A stretch of 64,000 nucleotides of DNA from Hippopus hippopus (Eukaryota > Mollusca > Bivalvia > Cardiida > Cardiidae): assembly GCA_946811185.2 (NCBI GenBank), contig OX328106.1:32052426-32116425 (forward strand), read 5' to 3'. The translations under genes and the position numbers were made by a program. The stretch's first letter is position 1. Every line of letters begins with the position of its first letter. Under the pieces are notes generated by a model that ran no database searches, had not been told where the DNA came from, and saw nothing but the letters and a program-made list of their open reading frames with translations. This document shows positions 1 to 11,366 of this stretch, piece after piece.

Positions 1-204
1 TTGGCAATATAGCCCATTTAAAATCGCTTTTTTTTTTGATAGAAAACATCATGACTAAGAGAGAATCTAACAAATACTGTCTTACATGCGAAGCCATATT
101 TGAAATTCTAACTCTTTTTGTGCGAATCGTATAAAATCGACCTTTATCCACTCATGCAAATACATTCCACTGGTACTCTGACAGATTTTCATTTTTTGAG
201 CTTG

Positions 205-285
205 ACTAAGTGGACGGTTTAGGTCTAAGATCGGACTGCACGTTTTGTACAGCCTGATCTTGATCTATGCTGCCTACACGAGTCC
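205..285. repeat. TTAA-MITE-1 core fragment
   Basis: A degraded copy of the palindromic core of the commonest MITE in this window (GATCAGACTGCAC / GTGCAGTCTGATC type hairpin). Both TTAA ends are gone. Confidence 0.5.
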
Positions 286-356
286 CTGTTCTCGCCAATG
301 GCATAAAAGGTTTCAAGATTTTTTTTTTCAAAAAAGGAAAAACTTGCCGAAAAGAA

Positions 357-550
357 ATCAGGGTCCGTTTTCAGCAACCGTTCTTGGGAACATTCTTGGT
401 ATTATTCTCAAGAATTTTCTTAATTTGAAAGAAGCACAACTTTTGATTGGCTAAACCAAATGGTTTAGCCAATCAGAAGTTGCGTTACTTTCTAAATCTA
501 GAATTAGACCTAGAATTAATTTAAATATGGTTGGTGAATACGGAACCTGC
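357..550. mobile_element. Hairpin MITE, family V, copy 1
   Basis: A perfect inner hairpin (GATTGGCTAAACC / GGTTTAGCCAATC) lies between outer inverted segments that resemble a second, better preserved copy at 55858-56055. The outer ends carry CAACCATTCTT / GGTTGGTGAAT type sequence. A related inner hairpin lies at 5808-5852. No coding capacity, so a non-autonomous element is inferred. Confidence 0.6.
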
Positions 551-863
551 TACCGTGTTGCACGAATGAACGGGAACGTGTTAATATTTTCTTTTTAAAG
601 CGACATAAGATCTGACATAAGTTGGAGTTTGAAATAACAATTTATCACATAACCACCCTTGTTTTCAGTGTAATATACCCATTATGCATTTTCTTATCTT
701 ATACACGTTTAATATCACAATTTTGTGACGTCATTTTTGACGTCATTTTGTACATATTTTATTGGAGTGAATGGTTTTATGGATATTACCGCGGGTGTAT
801 CTATAGATGGTTTTGCACCTTCTGATCTATAATTTGTGAAATATCGTTATATGATAACAAGAA

Positions 864-1008
864 TCTGACATTCGTTAGCGTTTGTGTTAAAATTTTATTA
901 AACTCGTCAAGAAAAAAATGATGTTAAGCTCGCCAAAGGCTCGCTTAATAACATTTTTCCCTAAACTCGTTTAATAAAAGTTTATCTCAAACACCAACTC
1001 ATGTCAGA
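864..1008. mobile_element. Hairpin MITE, family T, copy 1
   Basis: Inverted arms TCTGACATTCGTTAGCGTTT and AAACACCAACTCATGTCAGA enclose a central inverted motif around GCTCGCCAAAGGCTCGC. Relatives lie at 4124-4445, 11900-12000, 32318-32425 and 35878-36020. No coding capacity. Confidence 0.6.
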
Positions 1009-1563
1009 ACCTATATTTATTAAGCGAGTCCAGAAATTGTTAGTTAGCGAGCCTTTTGACAGCTTAGTTGCCTTTCTATTGCTTGACAAGTTTTATAAAA
1101 TTGTCTCTCAAAAGACAACTAATGTTTGGTTCTTTATGTCACATACCTGTATAGATCTCAAGAATTACCTGTTTCATGACTGAACCTATATGCGACTCTC
1201 ACATGTTCATGAATGAGACAGTCATTTCTTCGACAGGGGTGTACGTTCAGGACTAAATAGTTTCAAAGCAGCTGACATAATTACATCTACATGTACTTGA
1301 TTTTGAAACTTTAAAAGAAAACAACTTTAGCTTTATCAAGATCATTAATTTTGAGTGATGAGATGTCCGGGATATTTTGTATCTGACGTGTTTTGAAAGT
1401 AAGAAACAGGAATACAATGCTCTAACAAATGACGTCACATAACATTCCCATGACGTCGAACATTCTTATCTCCTGTGTAAACGTTTGTGGGATAAATAGA
1501 TCAGTAATGGCTAAATATTACATTAAAATCAAGGGAGGTTGTGTGATCAAAATATCTTACTAC

Positions 1564-1780
1564 CTCCATTTTGTTCTTCTGTTTTGAAACCACGTTTTAA
1601 CTTGTGCGTCTGTCATCTTTAACGATTTTGCAAGTGCGGAGCGCTCTGTAGAGGCCAGATATTTCTGACGTTCGAATCTCTTCTCCAACTCTAATATCTG
1701 TAATCTTGTGAAGGAGGTCCGCGGCTTCTTTCTCTTAGGCGGCGTTCTGTTTTGGTATGGGTGGCCCACCCGTCGTGCAA
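1564..1780 (-). CDS. Tlx: Tlx-type homeobox gene, exon 2 (homeodomain exon)
   Basis: This exon encodes the DNA-binding homeodomain of a T-cell-leukemia-homeobox (Tlx/Hox11, Drosophila C15) transcription factor, which acts in the nucleus. The acceptor is CTCTTTTCAG ending at 1781. The exon then reads [20 protein letters not shown], the TLX-specific lead-in, and runs on through homeodomain residues 1-57. Canonical F8, L16, F20, W48, F49, N51 and R53 are present. Thr47 in KTWFQNRR, the hallmark of the TLX class, is also present. The exon ends inside the homeodomain at AG|GTAGTAAG (exon end 1564), splitting codon 57 (phase 2). The start is phase 1, matching the phase-1 donor of exon 1 at 8141. 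The remaining homeodomain residues and the C-terminus must lie in a further exon, which I could not find in 1-1563 and place beyond the left edge. Confidence 0.93.
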
Positions 1781-2147
1781 CTGAAAAGAGTATTGTATGA
1801 TTGTAAAATAATATGCATTAACTAGCCGTCTATTGGGTGGATACTGGGGAAGGTCAAGGTGATATACTTCTACGAAAACAAAATGGCAACAAAAATGCAT
1901 TTCACGGTCCACCTCCGCAGACGTTGAGTTAGCTCCTATAGCATTACAAGAGGCAGCAGATCCATGGAACACTATAAGAATTAGAAATCTCACTGGGAGT
2001 ATGAGACGTCGCTGTGTTGCATCCTATGACAATCGAGGTGGTCCTACCCGGTACAGACTTGGTGTGAAAATTGAAGTTAAATTATTATATTCTTAATGGT
2101 GATTTAACTTAAAACAACACTTTATTGAGGTTGGACTTAATGTAGTC

Positions 2148-2362
2148 TTAACTCTTAACATGCTGAATAAGTCAAATAAAAATGTTTAGCCAATACTAAA
2201 GTACAAAGTATTACAGTGTCAAAGTTCTATTCGTCGGTGAAAATCTCACAGCAACGGACAATGTAGATCCAAGATCAGACTGCACGTTCTGTGCAGTCTG
2301 ATCTTGGTGTACACTGTCCGCAAAAGCCCACTGAATTGGCGTTTAGCAGCCTAAGGGTTGAT
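2148..2362. mobile_element. TTAA-MITE-1, full-length copy
   Basis: Runs from TTAACTCTTAACATGCTGAA to CAGCCTAAGGGTTGA, with the core hairpin ATCAGACTGCACGTTCTGTG at its centre. Family consensus ends are TTAACCCTTAG and CTAAGGGTTAA. The TTAA target and CCC-type termini resemble piggyBac elements, so a piggyBac-mobilised MITE is inferred. About 210 bp, no ORF. Confidence 0.75.
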
Positions 2363-2877
2363 AATGATTTTACTTACAATAACACTGTATTGAGTATGGC
2401 CTTAGGTGTTGCATTTCAACGAATATTACATGAAAATAAAAGATAACAGTTAATATCTTTTCATATTTTTCCCTTTGAAATGAAATATCCCCTGCTTTTT
2501 GTGAACAGTATTACAATGTTGGGCTACACTTTCCCTATGATGGTCTATAGCAGGATAGAAGTTGTTTCATTTGCTCTTAGAATATATTGTTTGAACTAAT
2601 TGATCTGAAATGACCTCTGTGCAAAGAATACTTCGGGAGTGAATATTTAAATCACCGCGTATAATCAAACGGTGCAGAAATTCTATTAACAGTAAATGTC
2701 GGTTTGACCCTTTCATTGCCATAGTCAAAATAAGAAGTTTTTGCAGACCACAGGGATCAAGATCAGACTGTACTGAAAATGCATATTAGATCAATGTCTC
2801 CGGCGCATGTTACCAATTAAAAAAAAAATCATGTTTATGCGAGGTATTTAAAATACTCTTTCAAGACACGATAGGGG

Positions 2878-3125
2878 TCATGTGTGGCTCAGTGGTAAAG
2901 TGTAGGACTCGAGACCTGGAGACCCCGGGCTCGAGCCTCACTAGCTCCACTGTTTTTTTTTTTTTTGTTTTTTTTTCACAGGAGTGTCCTTGGGCAAGAC
3001 ACCTCAGAGCCCAAGCCTAGTACTGGTGAAACCCAGGAAATACATAAATATGTGAGCTGTCGCTGTGATATGACTGAAAGAATGTTGAAAGCGGCTTAAA
3101 ACAGCATTCAGACAAACAAACAAGA
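2878..3125 (+). mobile_element. tRNA-derived SINE, family 2
   Basis: A tRNA-like head carries a box A (TGGCTCAGTGGTAAAG) and a box B (GGGCTCGAGCC). A T-rich stretch, a unique body and an ACAAACAAACAA tail follow. A reverse-orientation copy of the same body and head is at 14555-14741. Pol III transcription and LINE-dependent mobility are inferred from this architecture. Confidence 0.75.
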
Positions 3126-3426
3126 CACGATAAATCTAATAGCAAAAAAAAAGAGTTGCAATCGTTCTTAGTTCCGCAAGCAGACGACAATAGCCGAAAC
3201 AAAGTTTGGATAGTATTTCAAGCGTGTAATATACTGTATAGGAAAAGAGATGATTTATTTCATGTCATTTTGTTCGAGTAATACCACTTTTATGACATGT
3301 CCTCCCTTGTTTTCAATGTAATATAGCCATTACGAATTTCTTACCTTACACAGGTTTAAGATAAGGTGTTACGACGTCCTATGAGCCTTACATGCCGTCA
3401 TTCGTCAAAGCATTGTATTCCTACCT

Positions 3427-3545
3427 GTTGTTTTCACAGGGACTCGATCCAGTAATTTTTTTGGTATCTTGTAAGTAAATAAAGACTTTATTTACTTACA
3501 AGATACCAAAAAAATTACTGGATCGAGTCCCTGTGGTTGTTTTCA
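3427..3545. repeat. 101-bp perfect palindrome with flanking direct repeats
   Basis: Positions 3435-3535 form an inverted repeat with 50-bp arms around a single central base (A3485). I checked all 50 pairs and found no mismatch. The 10-mer GTTGTTTTCA occurs directly repeated on each side (3427-3436 and 3536-3545), the left copy overlapping the palindrome by two bases. No ORF. Confidence 0.95.
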
Positions 3546-3639
3546 AAACACGTCACACATATACATGTATGTCCAGGTCAGTTCAACTGTAAAATTTGAC
3601 TGTCTTGGTAAAGCTAAGGTTTGTATAATGTCTAGATTC

Positions 3640-3956
3640 AAATCAAGTAGTGCCTAGTCCCGTTTACCCAGTCGGTGGCTTACCGGACTTCAGAATAGGG
3701 AGTCGCTGGTTCGAATCCCCAGCTCGGCGAATTTCTTTCCGAGGATTGATGATAGTCATTGCGACAAGATTCATTCCTCTCTCACCACTGATCATTGTTT
3801 CGACGATTGTTGTGTGGGAAAGCAGCCAGTGGCTTGAAAAAAATATTGTATGATGTACTGTTAAAAGAAACTCCAGGAAAGCGTTGATAAGTACACTGAC
3901 CGCCACTTTAGGACTGAAATAATCGTGAAGACGGCATCAATCAATCAATCAATCAA
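3640..3956 (+). mobile_element. tRNA-derived SINE, family 3, copy 1
   Basis: A box-B-like GGTTCGAATCC (3709-3719) follows a degenerate tRNA-like head. The body runs through GATTGATGATAGTCATTGCG and ends in an ATCA tetranucleotide tail. The body is shared with 26690-26960. A second degenerate-tRNA-head SINE family is inferred. Confidence 0.65.
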
Positions 3957-4123
3957 ATCACGTAATTTCAGCTTCCCTGAAACTGTTTCAACCCGGATCG
4001 CACACGCCTGTCAAAGTAGAGAGTCTGTCTCATTCATGAAAATATGGGTTTCACATACAGGTCTAATCATTAAACATGAAGTTCTTGAAATACAGTTATA
4101 TGGCGAAAATAATTTCATATTCG

Positions 4124-4445
4124 TTGGCTTTTGAGATACAATTTTATTAAACAGATTTAGAAAAACAATTTATTAACTGCTGAATAAGTTAAGTCAAGCC
4201 GACAGTAAAAACCCGAATCTACTATTTCAAGGTCATTTTTTATTGTTTGGAAAAAAAAAATCTCCTTATCGGACAATGTAGATCTAAGATCAGACTACAC
4301 ATTCTGTGCTGTCTGATCTTGATCTCCACTGTTCGAAAAAGGTCCTTGAGTCCCGCTTACCAGCCTAAGAGTTAAGCTCTTGAAGGCTCGCTCAATTATA
4401 TTTTTCACTCGTTTAATAATTCTATCTCAGTTACGTATTTGAGAT
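4124..4445. mobile_element. Family T MITE interrupted by TTAA-MITE-1
   Basis: The left half (GTTGGCTTTTGAGATACAAT) ends at 4172 and the right half resumes at 4376 with GGCTCGCTCAATTATATTTT. The two halves flank the MITE-1 copy at 4173-4375, showing that family T was already present when MITE-1 inserted. Confidence 0.6.
4173..4375. mobile_element. TTAA-MITE-1, full-length copy
   Basis: Flanked by TTAA at both ends. The core hairpin includes AGATCAGACTACACATTCTG and its complement. Nested inside a family T MITE. Confidence 0.78.
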
Positions 4446-5587
4446 CATATATGACAATTTCGGTGAATGTTCTTTTTGTGCTGATAATGAGATCGAACGG
4501 AGATTTTATTTAAGCTGTTTGTTACTTACTTTTTAAAATTAAAGAAATTAGGCTACAAGTTGAAAATTACGAGACCAGTTATCTAACAATTTGTAATATC
4601 TACAGTATGCGCTTTTAGCGGTTTACGTCTCTCTGACATGAACGTTTATTAATGTAGTTTGAAAAGCCAAAGTTTGTCAACATGGCATTTCCTCCCTATC
4701 CATTACACTGCAGTAACATAAATAAATAATATACAGCACTTTTAAACAAAATTGCTCTTTAAAATTGAAAGACGGTGACTTTCGTCCTACCAGTGCTCTG
4801 AAGTTGAACATAATTCTAGAAGGCTACATGGGAGGGGGCGGGGATTGTGATATAATGACATGTATCAGTGTATTTTACGAAGAATTCCATTTCGGATTAG
4901 AGAAACTCTCTAGATAATTCAAACAGAAAATGTATTATTCCATAAAATTTATGACAATAATTTCTTAAATCGACATTGTCTCCGTTGCATCAGGACCGAA
5001 TGCAGCGCCATGGGATGAATTTCGTCTGTTTTTACCACGGTAACCCCGTTCCAGCGCATAATGGAAACTAACTTTTTCCGAAAATGAAATGCAAATATAG
5101 TTCCCTCTAGATTAAATGTCACTTGGAAAACGCGAACTTACCTCCTTTTTTCTCTAACGTGACTCATGAATTATGTATTACAAGAGGAATGAAATTTGAG
5201 TCGTCACGTATACAATGTCAAAAATTAAAATGATCTTTTAGCAACCCGGAATACTAGAGTCGCCATCTTTATTGTATCCTAATTGGCTGGTGAAATATTT
5301 AAACAACTTGATCATGCCATCACATTCAAAGTTTTTTGAAATCTTGCTCGTGATAGATTTGATGGCATTTAAACTGGGCATTATTAAAAATAAACATCGC
5401 ATGCCACAGGCTTTTCAAGTATCTGAGATAATGCTTCGTTAATAATATCCGTTGAATAAAGATGTATGAAATCTAACTTTGTATGCGATCTCATTTCTCT
5501 TGAAAAAGAGTTAAACCATCCTGGACTGACAGGGGAGGGAGAGAAGTTCCTCTCTTAGTCTATTTTTTTTTGAGAATTTTCTGAAAT

Positions 5588-5794
5588 TTAACTCTTATCC
5601 TGCTAAATAAGTGAAACTTTCAAGCCGATAGCAAAATCCCAAATTTTGCTATTTTAAAGGTAATGTTTGGGGAAAAATGTCTACTTATCGGACAGCGTTT
5701 ATCCAAGATCAGACTGCACAGAACGTGCAGTCTGATCTTGATCCACATTGTCCACAAAAGGTCTTTGAGTCCCGCTTAGCAGCTTAAGGGTTAA
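5588..5794. mobile_element. TTAA-MITE-1, full-length copy
   Basis: TTAA at 5588-5591 and 5791-5794. The core is a near-perfect hairpin centred on CAGAACGTGCAGTCTGATCT. Ends CTCTTATCCTGCTAAATAAG and GCTTAGCAGCTTAAGGG match the family. Confidence 0.8.
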
Positions 5795-5807
5795 AGAAAC
5801 GCAATTT

Positions 5808-5852
5808 CTGATTGGCTAAACTATTTGGTTGAGCCGATCAGAAATTATATTG
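5808..5852. repeat. Family V inner hairpin, isolated
   Basis: TTTCTGATTGGCTAAAC is inverted against GAGCCGATCAGAAAT, as in the MITEs at 357-550 and 55858-56055. The outer arms are not recognisable. Confidence 0.5.
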
Positions 5853-6284
5853 CTTTCTTAATTTGCGAACAGTTTTTTATGCCCATTCTGCAGATACTCA
5901 TAATTTTGAAGTTCGCGTTTATATTGCCTATGTTACTGTTAATTATTATTCCAGTTTAAAACAATGTGAAAGAAGGGGCATTACCTGTTAAGAGATCACG
6001 TGCATTAACGTGTCCAGAGATTAAGATTTTATAAAAGATTATTTTCTGCCGTTATAGAGCACTTTTTAAAAGCTGATATATTTCTGTTCAGCGATGAGAG
6101 AGAAATGAGCCATCAATTTTCAAAAAGAGCTTGATTGATTTGGAATTCGATCTCTCGACCCCTGTGCGATATTGACTTGCCACGCAAGCTAATACAAAAT
6201 CTTATGTGGTTGAATCGATGTTGCTTATGTTCTTGACAATCAAAGAAATTAACCAAAGCGGTTGCCCGGTAAAGTTGACCTCCT

Positions 6285-6511
6285 TTAACCCTTAGGCTGA
6301 TAAGTGCGACTCACTGACCTTTTGCGGGCAGTGTAGATCAAGATCAGACTGCACAGCAGGTGCAGTCTGATCTTTGATCTACACTGTCCGATATGGACAA
6401 ATTTTACCCCCCCCCCCTCGAAAAAAAAAATACCTTTGAAATAGCAAAATTTCGGGTTTTTATTGTCGGCTTAAAAGTTTCGTTTTACTTATTTAGCAGC
6501 ATAAGGGTTAA
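6285..6511. mobile_element. TTAA-MITE-1, full-length copy
   Basis: TTAACCCTTAGGCTGATAAG at one end and CAGCATAAGGGTTAA at the other. The central hairpin carries AAGATCAGACTGCACAGCAG. Orientation is opposite to the copy at 5588-5794. Confidence 0.8.
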
Positions 6512-8140
6512 TACAGAAAGATAGAAAACAAATGCAAATTGACATAGAGCTGTTACATAAGATGTTACATAAGATGTTACATAAGTTGTTATTTGAAATA
6601 AAGAGAACCACGCATGAGTTGGCGTTTGAAATAAAACTGAACTGCAGAAGTCTTATTATAAAGTCAGCCGTTGGCGTGCTTAATAATATATTTTACTGTC
6701 GGAGAATTTGATTTCAATAGCAAACTAATGCCATATTTTTTTTATCGTACAACTGTATATGAAAAATAGCGAGCATAACCGTTTAACGATCTGGGGTAAC
6801 TTTCACTAAACTGCGTAGATCAACGCAAATCTTTAGGGGTTGTATAGATCTATTCACACATACGATCCCTGCTTTATCCAAAGGTTTGTGCTGGCGTAAA
6901 GGTATGCAAATATTTATTTTGATCGTTAAGTTATAAATGTTATTTTGTGAAACTTGTTTTCAGACTTAGTGCTTCCTTACCTAAATTGCGTACGCGAAGT
7001 TCGTGCATACACACCTTAGCGAAAGGTACCCCAGATTTGTACGCGAACCTACAAGTATATCCATGAATGAGATCTGCTTGATACTTTGACAGGAGTTTAC
7101 CTCGGGATAAAAATAGTTCCAGAGAAGCCGAAGAATTACTTTTTGGGTTTAAATCTAGAAGTAGAGCAAACAATAGCAGTACCACAATCTTATTCCCAAA
7201 TGTATGCAAGATAAAAAAAAAAAAAGGGGGGGGGGCAATGGTTTTAAATTACACTGAAAGCAAGGGAGGTTGTGTGGTAAAAAGTTTGATTTTAGTTTAG
7301 AAAATTGTTATAAGCCAGCTTTTGGCGAAAACGAGGACCACTAAATTTCTTCGAATTGTGAGTGAGGATTGATCATCGAAAACACACAAAAAACGAATAC
7401 ATGTAGATCTAGATCTATACTTTACCATTTACCAAATCTAGCTCGTGTTGTGACAACCCTGAGGAGGTGGGAATGGAGAGAAAAAGATAAAAATGCTAGT
7501 TAGCATTTTCTCTTTTTTTCATAAAGTCTTTTACCCTTCCACAGACAAGTCTCACCATTTTAGCCACATTTGATATATCTTAGAACTGCGGACTTTAATT
7601 AGGGCAAGTCAAACATTTTTTTTTTTGTCTGCTATTTAAAGAGTTTAACATGATCTAGATCTATGACTTAGATCTAGGTATTTAAATCTAGCCTTTGTAC
7701 AATTTTAATAATTGCTTCCATGACCAATTTGTGCAGTAGTAGATCCAAAAGCCCTCATCGAACTAAAATCACACCTTTCTCGTGAAAACGTTCGTTCCAG
7801 TCGTCATTGCGAAGTGATTCGAATTCGAATTATCGCACATTTGATTATGCAAGATTTCTCTGTTGCATGAATAGTGTAATCAACACTTTGCTAATTCTTG
7901 TATTGAATTACGGACCTCGAGGAAAACGCATTTAAAAACATTGTGGCAAAAGAAGAAAATGCTAGTTGGGGAGTAGTTCTGATAACTGGAACTTTCTGCT
8001 AAAGAAAAAGTGTTTCTAGATCTATCCTTTCCAACGTACGTATAGATCATTTATTAGAGCCACAAATAATTTGTTGTCTAAAGATTTCTTTAATATAAAC
8101 GTTTCTTAAATTTTGTCGACTGGTAAAGAGTCAAACTTAC

Positions 8141-8783
8141 AGCCAAATCGATCCTTCCTCCCATCGGTGGTTGTGGCCGCAACAGACGGCCAGACGAAGC
8201 CATTTCCGGTATTAGTCACAGGGAATGAGTGTGGCGAGAAAACAGGCTGTTGTGCACTTCCGGGGCGTAGACAGCTTCCGGTGTTGTTGTTGAACGCTGA
8301 AAATCTTGTAGAATAACGAAATAATGCTAGACGAGCACGAGTGTTTTCTACCTCAAAATCTGAAGGTTTTATTCTAACATTGACTTCCGGTTCATCGTCG
8401 TCAGACGTGTTGTAAACTCCAACTAAATCTGTTTCATTATCAATATTGTGTGTTTTGTGGTTAAAATTCTCATCAGAATTTACATCAGAGGCGATTCTGT
8501 AAAGCTTATTATTGTCAGTATCAGGTTTTGTTTCTTCTCCAAGAATGCTTTCTATTCCGAACGTTAATTTTCGAGTGTCATTGATTTTATAAACATTGTT
8601 ATTTTCACATATATTACTTTCACTTTGTTTACTTACGTCTGTAGATACACTTGGACTTATAGTGCTATCATTTTCGGACTCTGGATCCAAGCTTACACGT
8701 CGGTCTATTTCTACTTCTTTATCACTGACGTTGATATTTTCATCGTCATCTGTAACTTCGCCATCAAAATCTCTTGATTTCAT
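8141..8783 (-). CDS. Tlx: Tlx-type homeobox gene, exon 1
   Basis: First coding exon of the Tlx transcription factor, 214 codons plus one base. The ATG at 8783 is the first in frame after a TAG four codons upstream. The N-terminal half is acidic and Ser/Asn-rich, and looks disordered. Residues 73-81 read LTFGIESIL, an Engrailed-homology-1 (eh1) type Groucho-binding motif in the place where TLX proteins carry FGI-type eh1 sequences. Near the end, GFVWP (about 195-199) and GRKDRF (about 208-213) match the segment preceding the homeodomain in TLX proteins. The exon ends at a textbook donor, GGCT|GTAAGT, phase 1. Joined to exon 2, residue 215 becomes Phe, followed by [11 protein letters not shown]. 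The assignment rests on eh1, KDRF, splice phase and the TLX homeodomain together. Confidence 0.88.
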
Positions 8784-9385
8784 ATTCGTATTCTAGTTCA
8801 ATAGCACATTAGCACAGTAATAATATATTCATGAAAATATACGGCATTAGATTTCGGAATTCGCCAAAATGAATTATATTTTAAAGGTACACTCTATAAT
8901 TATTTGGCACACATGTATCTATATAACTTTCTCTAATTCTTTTTCAAATATAAGGAATTATTTTCGATTCAATAGTTCAGTCTTTGAAACAACAGTATCA
9001 ATATATACACTGACTATCTTTTAGCAGCCTTAACAAGTGCTTTATATTGTAACGCTAAGTATCTCAGCGGGGTTGGATAATGAGCATTAATTTAAACTAA
9101 TAATATGTCATTGCAGTTTTTTCTGTCTCTGCTGAACGGTAACTGTCACTCGTCTATGTTCTAAGTAAATAATTGGATAAGTGTGACGAAGACAGATTTT
9201 CCCTGTCTATCAGCATATGCAACCGTCACGAAATTAACATCCTTTTGAGTAGAATTATGTCTTTTCGGCTTTAAGTCTTTCGATCAGTACATTTTCTCTG
9301 CCAACTTTGTAAATTCAAAAGTTTTCGAAGTTTAAACATAGATTTCCAACCTCAGATAAAGAAAATTTTGGTCATATCATAGCAT
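8784..9385. other. Upstream region of Tlx
   Basis: AT-rich sequence between the Tlx start codon and the first upstream repeat. It should hold the 5' UTR and proximal promoter, but I recognise no TATA box or other site with confidence. Confidence 0.4.
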
Positions 9386-9387
9386 CG

Positions 9388-9497
9388 GGTAGCGGACAGT
9401 GTAGATCTAAAATCAAGCTGCACGTTCTGTGTGGTCTGGTCTTAATCTACGCCGTCTGCATAAGCTATTTGAGTCGCCATTGGCATTGAAAGAGTTA
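9388..9497. repeat. TTAA-MITE-1 partial copy
   Basis: Right half of the family: GCGGACAGTGTAGATCTAAA, a mutated hairpin, and an end GAAAGAGTTAATT. The left half is absent. Confidence 0.6.
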
Positions 9498-9499
9498 AT

Positions 9500-10280
9500 T
9501 GTCAGTGCTTGGTAAATGCGCAAGTGTGACAGAGTACATCAATACGTCCTAAAAAGTAGTCCCATGACAGCGTAGGAGCACAAAACATACGAACACTCGG
9601 CTTTAATTGTCACTTGCGCTTAAATGTTAAATCTTAAATGTCGCTATTTTCTCGTAAAATAGTCCAAGTTTTAAGCGAATTAAATTCTTTTGTAAAATTT
9701 TGACAAAATTCTCTACTGATCTCGACAATTGTGATAGGGTTTAGATCATTCTCACACGTGAATAGCTGTTTTTGTTCTTTATATGTAGATCTATTGGGAT
9801 ATGTCTAGAAAATTAGACATTAACTTACTGTACAAAAAAAAATCTTTTGAATCACTCTTTGATCGTTCTATACCATGTAAATGATGTATGGAAAAAAAAA
9901 GAGAGAGAAAAGTCACTGACTTACAGAACAAACAAGAATATTTTCTTTCACAATACTTAAAATAAAAATATCCCGGAGATTTAACGAAAGCTTTAATTCA
10001 CTGGTTCACAAATCTCCCTAAAAGTTTGTAATACAAGGACCAGTGCATTTAGCAAAATAAACAGAGTTTTTATTGAAAAATTTGTGGCAGCCCGGAAGAC
10101 AGTTTCATTAATGAGGTTTAGCTCCACCCAGATGGCATTGTGGGTAATGCGTGTTGACATTGGGAGACATCTGTTAAGTTTACGGGACGTAGGGATCAAT
10201 ACGATTTGCCAGGCCAATCGTATTATGAGGGAAAACTGTAAATTTGGCAACGATGATGTCCGATTAAAACGCTTCAATCC
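9500..10280. other. Intergenic stretch, nothing recognised
   Basis: No gene, hairpin MITE or SINE was recognised. Short open frames on both strands around 9993-10449 run into repeat sequence and show no known domain. Confidence 0.4.
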
Positions 10281-10289
10281 TTACACCAC

Positions 10290-10640
10290 AAAAATTTTCA
10301 AGGGGAAGAATTGTATAATGACAATGGAGAAGGAGGATTCTGAAAACATTGTTAGAAAAGGAGAAATCATTTCCATGAAGAAGGATTTTAGGACTATGAA
10401 GAAGAATTTTGAAAACATTGTTCGAAAAGGGGAAAAAAAAATCCGCTGAAAAAGAATGATTTTACGGACATTAAGAAGGAGGATGATCTTGTAAACATTG
10501 TGCGAAAAGGAGAAAATGCTGGTAACCAACATTTTCATCTTTTCGCACAATGTTTTCTAGCCTCCTTTCAAGTAAAAAAAATCCCTTCTTCAGTCATATT
10601 TACGAGTACTTTGTCGTCTAGTGGTGCTTTGAATATGGGC
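10290..10640. repeat. Degenerate TTAA-MITE-2 cluster
   Basis: Three tandem-like occurrences of GAAAACATTGTxxGAAAAGG (about 10340, 10410 and 10490) end in a hairpin GAGAAAATGCTGGTAACCAA. These look like rearranged pieces of TTAA-MITE-2. Confidence 0.5.
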
Positions 10641-11103
10641 GAGTCTAAAATGATGTCGTCCGGTTAAGGGTCAGCCTATCACAGGCCTTAAAAGTCAGGC
10701 GTCCCTGGGAGATGATATCAGAAGTTCTTCGCGTCACAATGGAGAACTTTCAGAGATACTTAAATCTGTATCAGACGACAGAATGTTTAACTTGTCCATA
10801 TTTGAAGCATTTTGCAGACGACAAAATAAATGTAACTCATATAGTGGGATTTCGCGGCCTCTGACATTCGTCTTTAACCAGCACTGCTCAAAATTCTTTT
10901 TTTCAAAGCCACTGCCTGCTTCTCCAGTAATCAAAGGACTCAAAGTCCTTAAAGCGGATTTTTGCCGGAGTATTAATGGAACAGGACTGATATGAACGAA
11001 TCAAAAATAATTCTTAATTTCATTACACAACAACTTTCACGGTTGTCAGTTTATTATAGCTATTACGAATTTTCATACCATGCACAACTTTGACAGGAGC
11101 ATA

Positions 11104-11366
11104 TGGCATGCAACACGCTAAAAGGGGCATTTAAACAAAAGCGTAAAGTGCCGTCCCGGATCAGCCTGCGCACTCCGCGCAGGCTAATCCGAAACGACAC
11201 ATTCCGTTTTTATGTAATTTTCTGTTTTGCGCAAGTCTACTGTAGCACAGAATCTAATGTAGTCGTAAAGTGCCGTCTCGGATTGGCCTGCGCGGACTGC
11301 GCAGGCTGATCCGACACGACACTTTACTCAGATGTCCGAATGCCCCTTTTCGCATGTTGCAAGCCA
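11104..11366. mobile_element. Inverted-repeat MITE, family R, copy 1
   Basis: Terminal inverted repeats GCAACACGCTAAAAGGGGCA and TGCCCCTTTTCGCATGTTGC. Two internal GC-rich hairpins follow (GGATCAGCCTGCGCACTCCG and GGATTGGCCTGCGCGGACTG type). The copy at 41293-41549 is closely similar. About 260 bp, no ORF beyond chance. Confidence 0.8.

Larger units (their letters stand above)
1781..8140 (-). other. Tlx: Tlx intron 1 (6360 bp)
   Basis: Bounded by a GTAAGT donor (8140-8135) and a pyrimidine-rich CAG acceptor (1782-1781). Both exon phases are 1, so the frame is kept. It holds several MITE copies, two SINEs and a 101-bp palindrome, listed separately. I see no coding exon inside it. The stretch 6520-8100 shows nothing I can name. 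Confidence 0.85.

Noticed and set aside
10084..10449. 121-aa plus-strand ORF
   Set aside because: Its second half is repeated MITE-2 sequence; no domain in the first half.
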